This document shows, piece after piece, positions 46,387-59,133 of a stretch of 64,000 nucleotides of DNA. A program made the translations under genes and the position numbers. Every line of letters starts with the position of its first letter. Within the stretch, counting starts at the first letter, position 1. The stretch covers positions 497,390,453 to 497,454,452 of the forward strand of contig CM060923.1 of NCBI GenBank assembly GCA_030737875.1, given 5' to 3'. This DNA comes from Allium sativum. Lineage: Eukaryota; Streptophyta; Magnoliopsida; Asparagales; Amaryllidaceae. Under the pieces are notes generated by a model. The model saw only the letters and a program-made list of their open reading frames with translations, had not been told where the DNA came from and searched no databases.

Positions 46387-48967
46387 GCAAGTACAGTTAT
46401 TTTCTGCTATAAACATTAATTATAATTCTGATATGCTTTTAAATCTGAATCTGAGATTGTATATCTGTCAGATCTGTTTTTCTGTGACTGTTCTGTATCC
46501 CTTTCTGCTTCCTTTCTGTTTCTATAGCCAGGCTACCACGAGCCTGTGCCTAATCTCATAAGAGATTAACGTATGAACGCAAATTTTGGGATAAATAATG
46601 AATGATGCGAAATTTGACGAGACTGAATTGAACATATGACTTTAGATCTGAGGCATAAAATATATTGACATATGACTTGGGATTGGATGCATGAATTTGA
46701 CTGTAAACATATAATTTATATATGTTGTATGCATAGTGTACGTTGTAATCTAGATCTGTAACTAATTAGAGAAATGAACATATGTTATTTAGATCTGTAA
46801 TTAATTAGAAAAATAAGCATATGTTATAAACTAGTTTTAGACCTATGCATATTCTGTGATAAAAGAAGAAGAGGAACCACTGTAAGATTACATATGATTT
46901 GAGACTTCGGACAAAATGCATATAAAAGTCAAGATCTGATTTTTAGAAGATATGATTTAAAGATTTAGATTGTTGGGTATAGTTTGCATAATGATTCATG
47001 ACTTAAAAAGAAGAAGATATGGAAACTTAGGTGTAAAGATTTACATTAATTAGGATATCTATTATTGTGATTACACCTAAATAGGGATTTTTGGATATAT
47101 GGCATGCATTGAAATTAATGGTTATATTTGGTATAATTTATATGTGAATCTGCTGTAAAATGCTAGTTTAACAAAAATTGGAACATATGTTATATGGCAA
47201 ATTATGTCCATATTCTGCGCTTATGCAAACATGGAGTATATGTTGTGAATCATGACAATTATGTAGGCATATGAATTTAGGCCAATTTATGATTAGGCAA
47301 GGCATGTAAATAGAACCTTCAGAAATATTAAATTTGCTAAATCTGCTAATTTGCCAAGTTGCCTAAACTGCTAGTTTTGTTATATTGCCTAGACTGCTAA
47401 TTAGATTGAAATGCCTAATCTGTTAAATTTGTCGGTTGAAATGCCTAACCTGTTATATGCCAAAATCTGCTAAGTTGCTAAATCTGTTAAATCCGTTAAG
47501 TCATATAAAATCTGTTATCTGGTAAAATCTGTTATCTGCTGTGTTGATATAATCATCCTGTTATTGATATAATCTGAATTAGCATATATATTGGGCGTGC
47601 GCATAAACGGTAAATTATTAATTAATTGGCCGCAAAGATAAACGTGACTAACTCGAGGTTAGAATGAGTTTGCGGCGTAATTCTGCCCGGAACCGCCCGG
47701 CACATCCAGTGGCCGCAAACAATAGGTTCTAATGTGAGAAGTTAGTCATAACCTGCTTAAGACACGAGGTTAGGTCTGGCTTGTGGCAGAAGTCTTCCCG
47801 GAACCGCCCGGCCCATCCAGCGGCCACAAGCTAGCGACCTAATGTGAGAGGTCTGGGCATTAATAATTAATTAATGCAAATCTAAGATAAGAATGACGTC
47901 TAAAACGTATTGGGGGAAAAGAGGGTTAAACCAACTGGATTAATAGGTGTAGTAAACCCGTCCATGAATCTGTAGGCCCAATACAAAGTTAGACCAATCT
48001 GAAAAATCTGTACATCTGATCTGTTAGTCTGAAAACTTGTTAACTTAATCTGTGAACTAGTAAATCTGAATTCTGTATGTCTGAACTTGTAAACAAGTTA
48101 ATCTGAGATCTGTTAGTCTGGGGACACAAGGTTAGGAGGGGAATTACTTGTGTCATCTGTTGTTTGGGACCCATATTAGTCAGTAACCCTTTCTGGTATC
48201 AAAACTTTGACCCAACAGTAGGTAGGGTCCGGGCACGCTTACTGAACTAATTATAAGTGGTTCATTCTGATAATGGCGAGGGGTGTTGATGGTGCGTTCC
48301 AACCGGGTCATGTGCGTGCATGGATCCCGGTCTGCCTCTGAGGATGTAAGACGCCGTGACATCTGTAAATAGGTCTGTGCCAATTGGTTGTCACTTTAGG
48401 GAGTGATACACCCTACTGTGGGGCCGACACAGGATATTTATGTATTAGGGAGCCGATCGCTTGGGGTAGGGTTTTAGGGTACGCTTAGTTCTGTCTGTTT
48501 CTGTTGGTACCGTCTGTTTCTGTTGGGTGGTAACACCTGTCTGTTTCTGTGTGGTACCGTCTGTTCGGGTGGTAAAGGCCCATTACTAGTGTACACCTAA
48601 TTCTACATTCTGTTTCCGTAGGGATAAATCTGTTTCTGCTTCTGTCTGTTTCTGATCGGGTAGTAAAGGCCCATTATTAGCATTCTGTTTCTGTTAAAGT
48701 ATTCTGTACCCGTTCCTGCTTCAATTTAGATATTAGGGTGACACCTAACTCTGCTATACTAGTATTAGTGCAGAGAAGTGTAAAACAATAGTTTATATCA
48801 TTCTGTTTTTCTGTTATATCTGCTACACCTGTTACAGTTATCTCACATCCAGTTTTATGTTCATATCATATTATTATTATCTGTTCATATGCTGAAAGTC
48901 ACTGGACTTGCCAGACTTTTTGTCTGACCCTTGTTGTTTCGCCTCCTTTCTTCCGTTTCCCCCCCAG
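46387..48967 (+). other. Candidate intron inside the G1 5' LTR, 2581 bp
   Basis: A GC-AG type donor AAG/GCAAGT lies about 180 bp after the expected start site (a GT at 46391 is the alternative). The acceptor is a long pyrimidine tract ending CCCCCCCAG/GT at 48967. The copy in the 3' LTR is 52040..54620, also 2581 bp. The acceptor is kept in the diverged relative at 11201. Confidence 0.5.
48440..48960 (+). repeat. TCTGTTTCTGT-rich stretch before the acceptor
   Basis: Many short TCTGTTTCTG motifs in the 500 bp before the candidate 3' splice site; U/G-rich, as useful near plant acceptors. The copy in the other LTR is at 54130..54600. Confidence 0.5.
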
Positions 48968-49175
48968 GTTATCCAAGGAGGGAATACTTTAGCTTGATCT
49001 GGATTTCTCTTTGCTTGAAGTGCTTAAAGTATGGCTTGGCTCTGTATAGCTTCCGTTCCATGGGGATTATGATTTTAAACCATGCATTTTGAAGGCTTTT
49101 GTACAAGACTGATATTTTGTACTTGAATTCTGAAATTTGAAAGGATGTAACCATATTAATTTCTGTTTCCGCTGT

Positions 49176-49181
49176 AATAAA
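49176..49181 (+). terminator. G1 polyadenylation signal candidate
   Basis: AATAAA directly after TTTCCGCTG, about 125 bp before the LTR end. TTTTCCGCTG or TTTCCGCTG also occurs in A, B, C, D and R LTRs at the matching position. Confidence 0.5.
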
Positions 49182-49305
49182 GTTAAAAATTTTCAAGTAC
49201 TGTTTTATCTGTCTTGTAAGTTTCTGTTCTGTTTACTAAAATGCTCAACCAAAGTTAAGGCATTCCCTTTGTGAGTGACCTTAACGGAGGTGGGGTGTTT
49301 ACACT

Positions 49306-49317
49306 TGGTATCAGAGC
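49306..49317 (+). promoter_or_regulatory. G1 primer-binding site, tRNA-iMet type
   Basis: TGGTATCAGAGC two bases after the 5' LTR. The 164 bp up to the gag ATG are leader sequence. Confidence 0.92.
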
Positions 49318-49481
49318 TGAAGGTTACCAGATTGGGTAAAGTTTTTGAAAACTATTTTCAAAAAGGTTTTGGAAGGAAGTATTTTCAAAAATAAAGCTTA
49401 TTTTGAAAAACATGATCCCCAAGAGCCATATATCTTTCTTTCAGTCCTTTTTGTATTGAACCTTTCCTTTTTCGTTCCAGC

Positions 49482-50390
49482 ATGTCTGAAGCATCTGAGA
49501 TACCAGAGGGTGTTCATATACCCGGTTGGTTTCGTCAATATCTTGAGGCTAGGTCCGCCGCTACAGGTCCAGCAAATGATCCCCCTCCTCCACCCCCTCC
49601 TCGCGCAATTGCTTTCTCAAAGATCTGTAGAGATTTTAGGGCCATGGGTGGGAAGGATTTCAAAGGAACTGAATCATTCGTAGAAGCAAGGAATTGGCTC
49701 AAAGAAACTGAGGATCTATTCGTTATCTTCAAGGTGGACGATAGGCAGAAGGTACAGTTGGCAGTATGGCTGCTCAAAGACGAAGCTTCCTACTGGTGGG
49801 AAGTCACTAACGCCGAGAGGCCGGTTGAGACATGGATGGATTTCAGAACAAGGTTTGAAACAAAATTCCTCTCGCAAGCTGAACGAAGTTTACAATTGGA
49901 AAAGTTCTTATCTCTTAAGCAAGGAAGTATGACGGTCAAGGAATACGTCAACCAGTTCAACCAACTAGCAAGATTCGGATTGGATTTAGTCAACACTCAG
50001 CATAAAAAGGCTCTCCGCTTTGTTAAAGGATTGAATGAGCCACTGCACAGCCTAGCCATGACCCATGTACCCATGGGAGCAACTTACGAGAAATTGGTGG
50101 ATATGGCACTACTGCACGAGGAAGACAAGGGCCCGAAAGAGACAAAGAAGGAAGAACCACAGAATAAGAAAGCGGGGCCCAAAAAGGAAACACAAAAGAA
50201 GGATGAGAAGTCTGAAGATAAGAAGGGGAAAAAGTGCTTTACTTGTGGGAGCTCGACTCATCTGAACAAGGATTGCAGAAAAAGGAAGGGCGCTTGCTTC
50301 AACTGTGGGGAGATGGGACACTTCACTAGGGACTGCCCGAAGAGACGAGGACAAGGAGGGCAGGCGAACACTCTTGAGGCTAGTGGCTAG
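49482..50390 (+). CDS. gag: Retrotransposon Gag with two CCHC zinc knuckles
   Basis: 302 residues from ATG to TAG, intact. The N-terminal part has a Pro-rich stretch (about residues 34-41). The retrotransposon Gag domain follows at about 60-215, with its hallmark pair of Trp residues near 106-107 and helical sequence to about 215. A Lys/Glu-rich linker (about 218-250) leads to two complete knuckles, CFTCGSSTHLNKDC and CFNCGEMGHFTRDC. The protein should form the particle and bind element RNA. There is no protease or pol downstream, and the frame closes with its own TAG, so enzymes must come from another element. It is not closely similar to the Gag of A1. The ATG at 49482 is the first in this frame before the domain. 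An upstream overlapping frame (49345..49683) lacks any domain and is a shadow. Confidence 0.93.
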   Translation: MSEASEIPEGVHIPGWFRQYLEARSAATGPANDPPPPPPPRAIAFSKICRDFRAMGGKDFKGTESFVEARNWLKETEDLFVIFKVDDRQKVQLAVWLLKDEASYWWEVTNAERPVETWMDFRTRFETKFLSQAERSLQLEKFLSLKQGSMTVKEYVNQFNQLARFGLDLVNTQHKKALRFVKGLNEPLHSLAMTHVPMGATYEKLVDMALLHEEDKGPKETKKEEPQNKKAGPKKETQKKDEKSEDKKGKKCFTCGSSTHLNKDCRKRKGACFNCGEMGHFTRDCPKRRGQGGQANTLEASG

Positions 50391-51407
50391 GATAGAAATA
50401 GGAAAATTTCTATAGTAGGTTTAATTTCTTTATCTGATTATGGAGTTAAGATTTTTTCTGATTCTGGTATTTTGATTTTGTAATCGATACTCTGCACTTT
50501 AATACTAGTATTATTTCTGAATTCCGCTGTAGACTCAGACCCATAAGGGTTATGGATCATCTGTTTGAGATTGGGGTTTGAGGGATATCTGTGTTAGGCG
50601 TCAAGTATGACGCATACATTCTGAGTTTTCGTGGGGTATGATTTTATCATGCTTAGCTTCCTAAGAATCATTAGGGAACCTGATCTGTACCAGTAGTCTG
50701 TAAATATCTAAATACTTTTGATAGGATTTCCAGTTTTGACATTGTCTAAAGAAGGTAATCCTCTGGGTGTCAATTTGATGTTGGTTTCGGTCTTTGGGGC
50801 CGATACTTAGGACCCATGTCTAATGGGAACCGAATTTTCGTTCTATTTGTACTCGCTTCCATCATTCGACTGTATCCTATCGATCGAATCTTCGAACTTT
50901 AGGTAGAAACTAATGGGTGTAAACATGTGTTTGAGACATGTTATGTTTGATGGTTGCAAGTGGATGCAAGTGGTTGCTAGTGGTTGCCCGTGGATGCATA
51001 TACACACACTAGGCACTAGATCGGCTCGAAAACACTCTCATACTGCATATGGATGGGTGAGCATTTTTCAATTCTTGTGGATGCAAAATGATTGATTCAG
51101 CACATGGATGTTGCATTTGAGTGAATGATTGTGCACTCATATAGAAATAATATATATCATTAGAATTCTATTGCATACATGTTGGACTCATGGCACTGAC
51201 ATAATTCGCATTAAGGAGGTCAACTGAATCAGTAGACCGCCTGATCTTTGCATTTGATAAGGAACATATACACACACTTTTGCATATGTTCATACAACAT
51301 TAGAAGTTTTCTAAGGACAATGGATGCTTGTGGATGATGGTTGAGTAGATGATTGGATAATAGGACACATTCTTCTTAACTTGAAGATTTCGGGGACGAA
51401 ATCCTCT
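50391..51407 (+). other. G1 region after gag, no pol
   Basis: About 1 kb without coding potential; I see no RT or integrase motif. It ends with AGATTTCGGGGACGAAATCC (51385..51404), the short 3' end sequence that also precedes the polypurine tract of family A, so pol was probably deleted between these points. Confidence 0.7.
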
Positions 51408-51420
51408 AAGGAGGGGAGAA
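51408..51420 (+). promoter_or_regulatory. G1 polypurine tract
   Basis: AAGGAGGGGAGAA immediately before the 3' LTR. Confidence 0.9.
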
Positions 51421-54400
51421 TGTAACACCCCGTATTTTCTGTAAACATAAGAGTTAAAAATCAAGGTATAATTAATTTTTAGGAGAAGAAATAAGGGAAA
51501 CGGGTTGCGCCATTGTGTTCATCTCGGAAAAATACGCGAAATAGAGTCCGAATTTGCGTAAATCGGAGTCCGTATGAAGAAGATATGGACGAACGAAGTT
51601 AGGCAGAAAAACCGGAAACAGGCCAGAATACACTAGCGCACTTGTTAAGTGCGCCAGTACAAAATACACTGGCGCACCTGCCAAGTGCGCCCATACAAAT
51701 CCAGCACCGAATTCTGGAGTGTTCTGAGGTGACGTGTCTTCTTTTGAGTGGCTGGATGATGTGTATTCGAGCTGTGCGATTCTGATGACTTCTGGACTGA
51801 TCTGAAGGCTCTAAATCACCCTATCCTCCTATAAATACATCCCTAACCTAAACCTAAGTCTCTTACACAATTCTCTAGCCTCCATTGCTCTCTTCTTCTA
51901 ATTAAAAATAAAAATGGCGTCACTACTCTGCTAGAATCAAAACTAGAAGTCAATCAACATCATCCTAAATTCAAATTTGAGATAAAAGCTTCTGCAACAA
52001 TTCTGTAACAACTAAAGTTCTTTCTTTAATCCAATCAAGGCAAGTACAGTTATTTTCTGCTATAAACATTAATTATAATTCTGATATGCTTTTAAATCTG
52101 AATCTGATATTGTATATCTGTCAGATCTGTTTTTCTGTGACTGTTCTGTATCCCTTTCTGCTTCCTTTCTGTTTCTATAGCCAGGCTACCACGAGCCTGT
52201 GCCTAATCTCATAAGAGATTAACGTATGAACGCAAATTTTGGGATAAATAATGAATGATGCGAAATTTGACGAGACTGAATTGAACATATGACTTTAGAT
52301 CTGAGGCATAAAATATATTGACATATGACTTGGGATTGGATGCATGAATTTGACTGTAAACATATAATTTATATATGTTGTATGCATAGTGTACGTTGTT
52401 ATCTAGATCTGTAACTAATTAGAGAAATGAACATATGTTATTTAGATCTGTAATTAATTAGAAAAATAAGCATATGTTATAAACTAGTTTTAGACCTATG
52501 CATATTCTGTGATAAAAGAAGAAGAGGAACCACTGTAAGATTACATATGATTTGAGACTTCGGACAAAATGCATATAAAAGTCAAGATCTGATTTTTAGA
52601 AGATATGATTTAAAGATTTAGATTGTTGGGTATAGTTTGCATAATGATTCATGACTTAAAAAGAAGAAGATATGGAAACTTAGGTGTAAAGATTTACATT
52701 AATTAGGATATCTATTATTGTGATTACACCTAAATAGGGATTTTTGGATATATGGCATGCATTGAAATTAATGGTTATATTTGGTATAATTTATATGTGA
52801 ATCTGCTGTAAAATGCTAGTTTAACAAAAATTGGAACATATGTTATATGGCAAATTATGTCCATATTCTGCGCTTATGCAAACATGGAGTATATGTTGTG
52901 AATCATGACAATTATGTAGGCATATGAATTTAGGCCAATTTATGATTAGGCAAGGCATGTAAATAGAACCTTCAGAAATATTAAATTTGCTAAATCTGCT
53001 AATTTGCCAAGTTGCCTAAACTGCTAGTTTTGTTATATTGCCTAGACTGCTAATTAGATTGAAATGCCTAATCTGTTAAATTTGTCGGTTGAAATGCCTA
53101 TCCTGTTATATGCCAAAATCTGCTAAGTTGCTAAATCTGTTAAATCCGTTAAGTCATATAAAATATGTTATCTGCTAAAATCTGTTATCTGCTGTGTTGA
53201 TATAATCATCCTGTTATTGATATAATCTGAATTAGCATATATATTGGGCGTGCGCATAAACGGTAAATTATTAATTAATTGGCCGCAAAGATAAACGTGA
53301 CTAACTCGAGTTTAGAATGAGTTTGCGGCGTAATTCTGCCCGGAACCGCCCGGCACATCCAGTGGACGCAAACAATAGGTTCTAATGTGAGAAGTTAGTC
53401 ATAACCTGCTTAAGACACGAGGTTAGGTCTGGCTTGTGGCAGAAGTCTGCCCGGAACCGCCCGGCCCATCCAGCGGCCACAAGCTAGCGACCTAATGTGA
53501 GAGGTCTGGGCATTAATAATTAATTAATGCAAATCTAAGATAAGAATGACGTCTAAAACGTATTGGGGGAAAATAGGGTTAAACCAACTGGATTAATAGG
53601 TGTAGTAAACCCGTCCATGAATCTGTAGGCCCAATACAAAGTTAGACAAATCTGAAAAATCTGTACATCTAATCTGTTAGTCTGAAAACTTGTTAACTTA
53701 ATCTGTGAACTAGTAAATCTGAATTCTGTATGTCTGAACTTGTAAACAAGTTAATCTGAGATCTGTTAGTCTGGGGACACAAGGTTAGGAGGGGAATTAC
53801 TTGTGTCATCTGTTGTTTGGGACCCATATTAGTCAGTAACCCTTTCTGGTATCAAAACTATGACCCAACAGTAGGTAGGGTCCGGGCACGCTTACTGAAC
53901 TAATTATAAGTGGTTCATTCTGATAATGGCGAGGGGTGTTGATGGTGCGTTCCAACCGGGTCATGTGCGTGCATGGATCCCGGTCTGCCTCTGAGGATGT
54001 AAGACGCCGTGACATCTGTAAATAGGTCTGTGCCAATTGGTTGTCACTTTAGGGAGTGATACACCCTACTGTGGGGCCGACACAGGATATTTATGTATTA
54101 GGGAGCCGATCGCTTGGCGTAGGTTTTAGGGTACGCTTAGTTCTGTCTGTTTCTGTTGGTACCGTCTGTTTCTGTTGGGTGGTAGCACCTGTCTGTTTCT
54201 GTGTGGTACCGTCTGTTCGGGTGGTAAAGGCCCATTACTAGTGTACACCTAATTCTACATTCTGTTTCCGTAGGGATAAATCTGTTTCTGCTTCTGTCTG
54301 TTTCTGATCGGGTAGTAAAGGCCCATTATTAGCATTCTGTTTCTGTTAAAGTATTCTGTACCCGTTCCTGCTTCAATTTAGATATTAGGGTGACACCTAA

Positions 54401-54956
54401 TTCTGCTATACTAGTATTAGTGCAGAGAAGTGTAAAAAAATAGTTTATATCATTCTGTTTTTCTGTTATATCTGCTACACCTGTTACAGTTATCTCACAT
54501 CCAGTTTTATGTTCATATCATATTATTATTATCTGTTCATATGCTGAAAGTCACTGGACTTGCCAGACTTTTTGTCTGACCCTTGTTGTTTCGCCTCCTT
54601 TCTTCCGTTTCCCCCCCCAGGTTATCCAAGGAGGGAATACTTTAGCTTGATCTGGATTTCTCTTTGCTTGAAGTGCTTAAAGTATGGCTTGGCTCTGTAT
54701 AGCTTCCGTTCCATGGGGATTATGATTTTAAACCATGCATTTTGAAGGCTTTTGTACAAGACTGATATTTTGTACTTGAATTCTGAAATTTGAAAGGATG
54801 TAACCATATTAATTTCTGTTTCCGCTGTAATAAAGTTAAAAAATTTCAAGTACTGTTTTATCTGTCTTGTAAGTTTCTGTTCTGTTTACTAAAATGCTCA
54901 ACCAAAGTTAAGGCATTCCCTTTGTGAGTGACCTTAACGGAGGTGGGGTGTTTACA
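51421..54956 (+). repeat. G1 3' LTR, 3536 bp
   Basis: Same structure as the 5' LTR. Differences in the first ~260 bp are all transitions plus a one-base A-run change. Candidate intron sites are unchanged. Confidence 0.92.
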
Positions 54957-55890
54957 AAAATTTTCAAAAATTTGGCTAACACCCTAAATTTTCGAGACAT
55001 TTTGCCATAACCTCTCCTACACTGGGGACTTCGGGATATTTCATATAGCCTCCCATGGCCTTCTTCAATCCAAAAGAAAAAGAAAAAGCCAAGCGGCTAG
55101 CCAAGCGGCTAGCCAATCGGCTCATAAAATCATCATCACCCAAATAAAACAGTAAATTATGGTTAACATGTACCTATTTGTCGGGCAAACAATTTTATTC
55201 TTCTGCTCTAGCCTCCTTGCTATGACCTGTTCAATATAAGTACATGTATATGCATGCAAATGCGACTAATTTTCAATACAATTCACTATTTGGTTCATTT
55301 TGGCTAAACGGTTCAACATTTAATTAATTAACCAATAATCAAACAACACAACCATCAATCAATTAGTGAATTATCATTTCAAATTCATAACTTTGATATA
55401 TAGTCAAAAATCACATTTTTGATGCCAATTCACAACAATAAGCCCTATCTAATTTTGGTTCTCACACCAGTCAATAGGAAATATATAGATAGCACACCTT
55501 TGTCGCTCGAATATAAATTCTGATGATGATATATCAATCATCAGAATCACTCCCGGGCGACTAGAGTGTAATTCTATATCTACCCAATATATTAAAACTT
55601 CGAATACACGCGGATCAGACGTATACGCAAAATCTTTATATACTGGATAGTCCAGATCAATATAAATAAATATTCAAATACGAATAATTCGATTTAAATT
55701 TCAAAACAAAATTTGTTTTCATTTTTATTTTAAAAATTTACTCTTCACACTCGCTCTAGGATACTACTGATCCCATCTCTAACGAGTCATTCTCATTGGA
55801 TATTACTAATCCAATATCTGATGAATTCTTTCGTATGGTTCTAATGTGTCTTGTTCTCTGAGCTTTGTAAACCAAAGCTCTGACACCAAA
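54957..55890 (-). other. D1 internal region, part after G1
   Basis: Resumes the shared module (CATAACCTCTCCTACAC, GCCAAGCGGCTAGCC, here with a 12-bp duplication near 55086) and AT-rich sequence, ending at the primer site. No gene. Confidence 0.85.
55877..55888 (-). promoter_or_regulatory. D1 primer-binding site, one mismatch
   Basis: TGGTGTCAGAGC on the element strand, one A-to-G change from the iMet complement. Confidence 0.82.
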
Positions 55891-58800
55891 TGTAACGAAA
55901 AGGAATTTCGCTCGATCTGAATCAGTCGCTAAACCGACCCAGACCGTTCGAAACGCCTGATTGTTTTGAGAACAAGACAAATCAGAACGCAGACAGAAGA
56001 ACTTTTCATTGTTTATTACAACAATTCATCAGAATACAAGAATATACAGAGTATAACTGAATAAAATACATTCGATAAATATCAGAGATTACAATAAATT
56101 ACATAGCAGCGGAAAATAATACAAAACAAAACTGAAGGAGATATACGGATACAAAGCTTTTCGGATATCGTTCCAGCTGTAAACCAGGATCCTGTGAATA
56201 TAAACCTGCAAAACCAAAACTACTAGCTGCCCGTGTCAAAATAAGGGCACCCAGAGTTTAGGTTAAAACAATAAACTCCAGGTCAGTCATGGGACTGGTG
56301 TGAGAACTAAAACAGTTATTAATCTTTATTTTAAAGTTAAGTAAATCAAGGGACCACGCCGTATAACACGGAACGGGTTTCCTTCCAAGAATACCAGTGC
56401 ATAAAACAAATAGCGCAATGCTAAATAAAGAAAAATGAAGCTATTATAAGACCCAGGTCCTATCACACAATGTAACGCAAGCCGGGGGATAGGGTTTTCC
56501 CTTATAATAGCCAAAGCATGCTTGATACGCTAAATTTCATGCTTTATTATTGCTATAAGTGTATAGTGATAAAATAATTTCAATCATAAATATCAATCAT
56601 AAACGGCGTGGGTACCATATATCATGTCGCCATACTAGGCTATACAAATAAAACTGCAAAGTCACGTATTGGAAGTTGGATTTCCATCTTTGAACCGAGG
56701 CAAAAGATAGTCCTCACCGATTCGAGACTGTCTAGCCCGAGCCTCAGGAACAGCCGCAACTGCCCCTTGGATCGTTAGGGCCGGTCCACCGATGTGGATT
56801 AAAATTCCTGAACAGTGCGTTTCCCCGCCCTTTGGGGCGTAAATGAGCCAACGAATGACTCCATCGGACCCGGATCGTCCGATCAAACCGAGGCGCCTCG
56901 CAACAGCCACAACCACATAAGTGAAACTCGTCAGGGCGTGTAAAACCACTGACGCCACTTCTAGCTATAAAGAAACGCATGCCCTCCCTGAGGTCCTATC
57001 CCGTTTTTGGTTCACACCGGGGTGTGAGGCTCGCAAATTCACGTTACACAAAGCTATGCCACACAGGCCATGCTTTGATCATCAACCACAAGACTCTGCT
57101 TTTCAACAGAAGCCTTGATCAATTGCTACTTAGGCATGCCACACAGGAAATTCACTCCATGCGTTTGATATCCATCAATATATAACACCTGAGCTCGTAC
57201 GTCTCCGAGAAGGGCGTTAAGCAAGAGAATAAATTCTCCGTCGCCAAACAGATATATATTTAATAGAAATCAATCACACAGACTAAAATCCAATGTCAGA
57301 CACACAGTCCATTTACAAGTTCGTTCTGGTTCTGAACGAAACCGGAGGCACCTAGTACCCCGTATATCCATCGATCACTAAGTACGTCTGGACGATCACC
57401 AACTGTTTCCATCTTCTTAGGTGTACAGCCCAATCAAGATCATCAGTAATTATCCAAACGACGTGAAGACCTCCGGTCTTCTACCATCATCTTCATCTTC
57501 GACTTATCGTCGTATCAGTTATTCAAAATGGGATAAACCCGGTCTTTCCGAATTACTCGCGTATATAATAAACAAGTGTTACACAATCACAGCATACGCC
57601 TCATTCCAATTCAGAATATTCTTTTATTCAAATATTCTTATATTTTGGGAAAGGTTCCCATTAATTTTATCCAAGATAAATTCTTTAAATTTATTCTATA
57701 ATCTTCTTTGAATATCAATTCAAACTAGTCGGGATCAGCGAACCACACCGGAATAATCATTTATTTTATTTCCCAATCCCCACATATTCATCCCATGAAG
57801 TAAAACTGGTCATACTTCATATCTAACACGACAGTGTTATCGGTAACTTCAATTACAATTTCACGTTCAAATCTAATTAAGGATTTAACTATCGCCTGGA
57901 GTAAAACTGGTGATACTCCATTCTCGATCTTTTTAATCTAATAAAAGATTCATTAAAACTCCACTTAGTTTTAATCTTTAACTGGGTTAAAGAATCAGTG
58001 TCATTTAAAACACGGTTCACGATAAACCCTAAATCACATTCCATTAATTGTCTGGTTAAAGAACAAGTGTTATTTAAAACACTGCTGACGATAAACCCAA
58101 AAATCAATACCAATTCAATTCCAATTAAATATTATTTAATTGGTACACTTCATTAAATCTAAATAAAAAGATTTAATCTTTTTATCAACTGGGTTTAAGA
58201 ACAGTGTTAATGAAGACACCACTCACGACAAACCCAAAACACATTTAGTATTAAATACAAGGCTCTAAATAGAAAATATACCGGCTTATATTCAATATCA
58301 AATTCTACGACCAACAAATATCGTATTGGAAATAACGATAGGTATATATCTTTCAAAATTCCATAACAATATCTGTATAATCACGAAATCCAACATCGAA
58401 ATATTCCGAAGACAATTTCGATTCAAATCCATTCCAATGCAATTATTGGAAATTCGGGTTATTTTCAAAACCATTTCAAATCCAATTTATTTATTTAAAA
58501 AAAAATCATTATTCTACTTCAAAACTAGTTCATTTCGATAAAAATCTATTTTTATCTTTTCAAATATGGAGTTTTTCATCCCAATTCTTCACAAATCATT
58601 TCTTATGATTTTACACAAATAATTGATATTTTTAATAATTTTATCAAGGCCCGTACAGTCGATTTCCATCAACGGCCATCGAACTGCACTTACAACGACC
58701 TTTTCCAAATTTTATTTGGACATAATTCCAAATCCAACCTTTAGATTTCAAATTTCTAATATTCGTTAGAAAGCTCTTTTCGATACGAACCCAACGGTTC

Positions 58801-59133
58801 CGGTTTTAGGAGAATCCGACGGTCAGATCTCCCGCAATGTCCGTTCGAAGTCAATGGTCGAAATTCGCGAACTGCCGCGCCGTGGCGCGTTCTATTCAGG
58901 CCATTAGATTATATATATAATATATACTTCGTCGATTTCCTTTTAAAACGAATTTTATAAATCGTTTTAAATTTTTTTTCAAAATGATTTCAACTTCATA
59001 TTCAATTTCTAATCACAATTGAATATTCCAATATAAATTCGTTTTAATTTCATTTCAAAACGATTTCAATTCAATTTCAATTTAATTCGAATTTCAATTC
59101 ATTTCAATTTAATTCGAATTCATTTTTATTCAA
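55891..59133 (-). repeat. D1 5' LTR (right), first 3243 bp, cut by A2
   Basis: Colinear with 39225..42490; stops at TTATTCAA where A2 begins (TTCAA is the expected target duplication of A2). Promoter and leader of this LTR lie beyond the window. Confidence 0.9.

Larger units (their letters stand above)
45767..49303 (+). repeat. G1 5' LTR, 3537 bp
   Basis: U3 has a 12-bp-arm hairpin (45978..46004) and a TATA box (46177). An intron-like stretch is at 46387..48967. TTTCCGCTG lies at 49166..49174 and AATAAA at 49176..49181. Short ORFs (45851..46054, 48180..48383 and others) are not supported. Confidence 0.92.
45767..54956 (+). mobile_element. Element G1: gag-only Ty3/gypsy-type retrotransposon, 9190 bp
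   Basis: Two LTRs of 3537 and 3536 bp (TGTAACACCCC to GGGGTGTTTACA), primer site 49306, gag 49482..50390 and polypurine tract 51408..51420. No protease, RT or integrase remains in the 2.1-kb internal region. It fits the plant TR-GAG type of non-autonomous element, but with long LTRs. Flanks are AAATT (left) and AAAAT (right), so the target duplication is imperfect or shifted by one base. Five transitions and one indel separate the first ~260 bp of its LTRs. It sits in the internal region of D1 in the opposite orientation. Confidence 0.92.
39225..59133 (-). mobile_element. Element D1: non-coding giant-LTR element carrying the G1 insertion
   Basis: Left LTR 39225..45631, internal 45632..45766 plus 54957..55890 (about 1069 bp without G1), right LTR from 55891, cut by A2 at 59134. 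The LTR ends differ from A/B/C (TGTAACGAAAAGG). In the first 150 bp the two LTRs show three differences, so it is older than A1. Left flank TTTTC is the probable target duplication. Confidence 0.9.
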
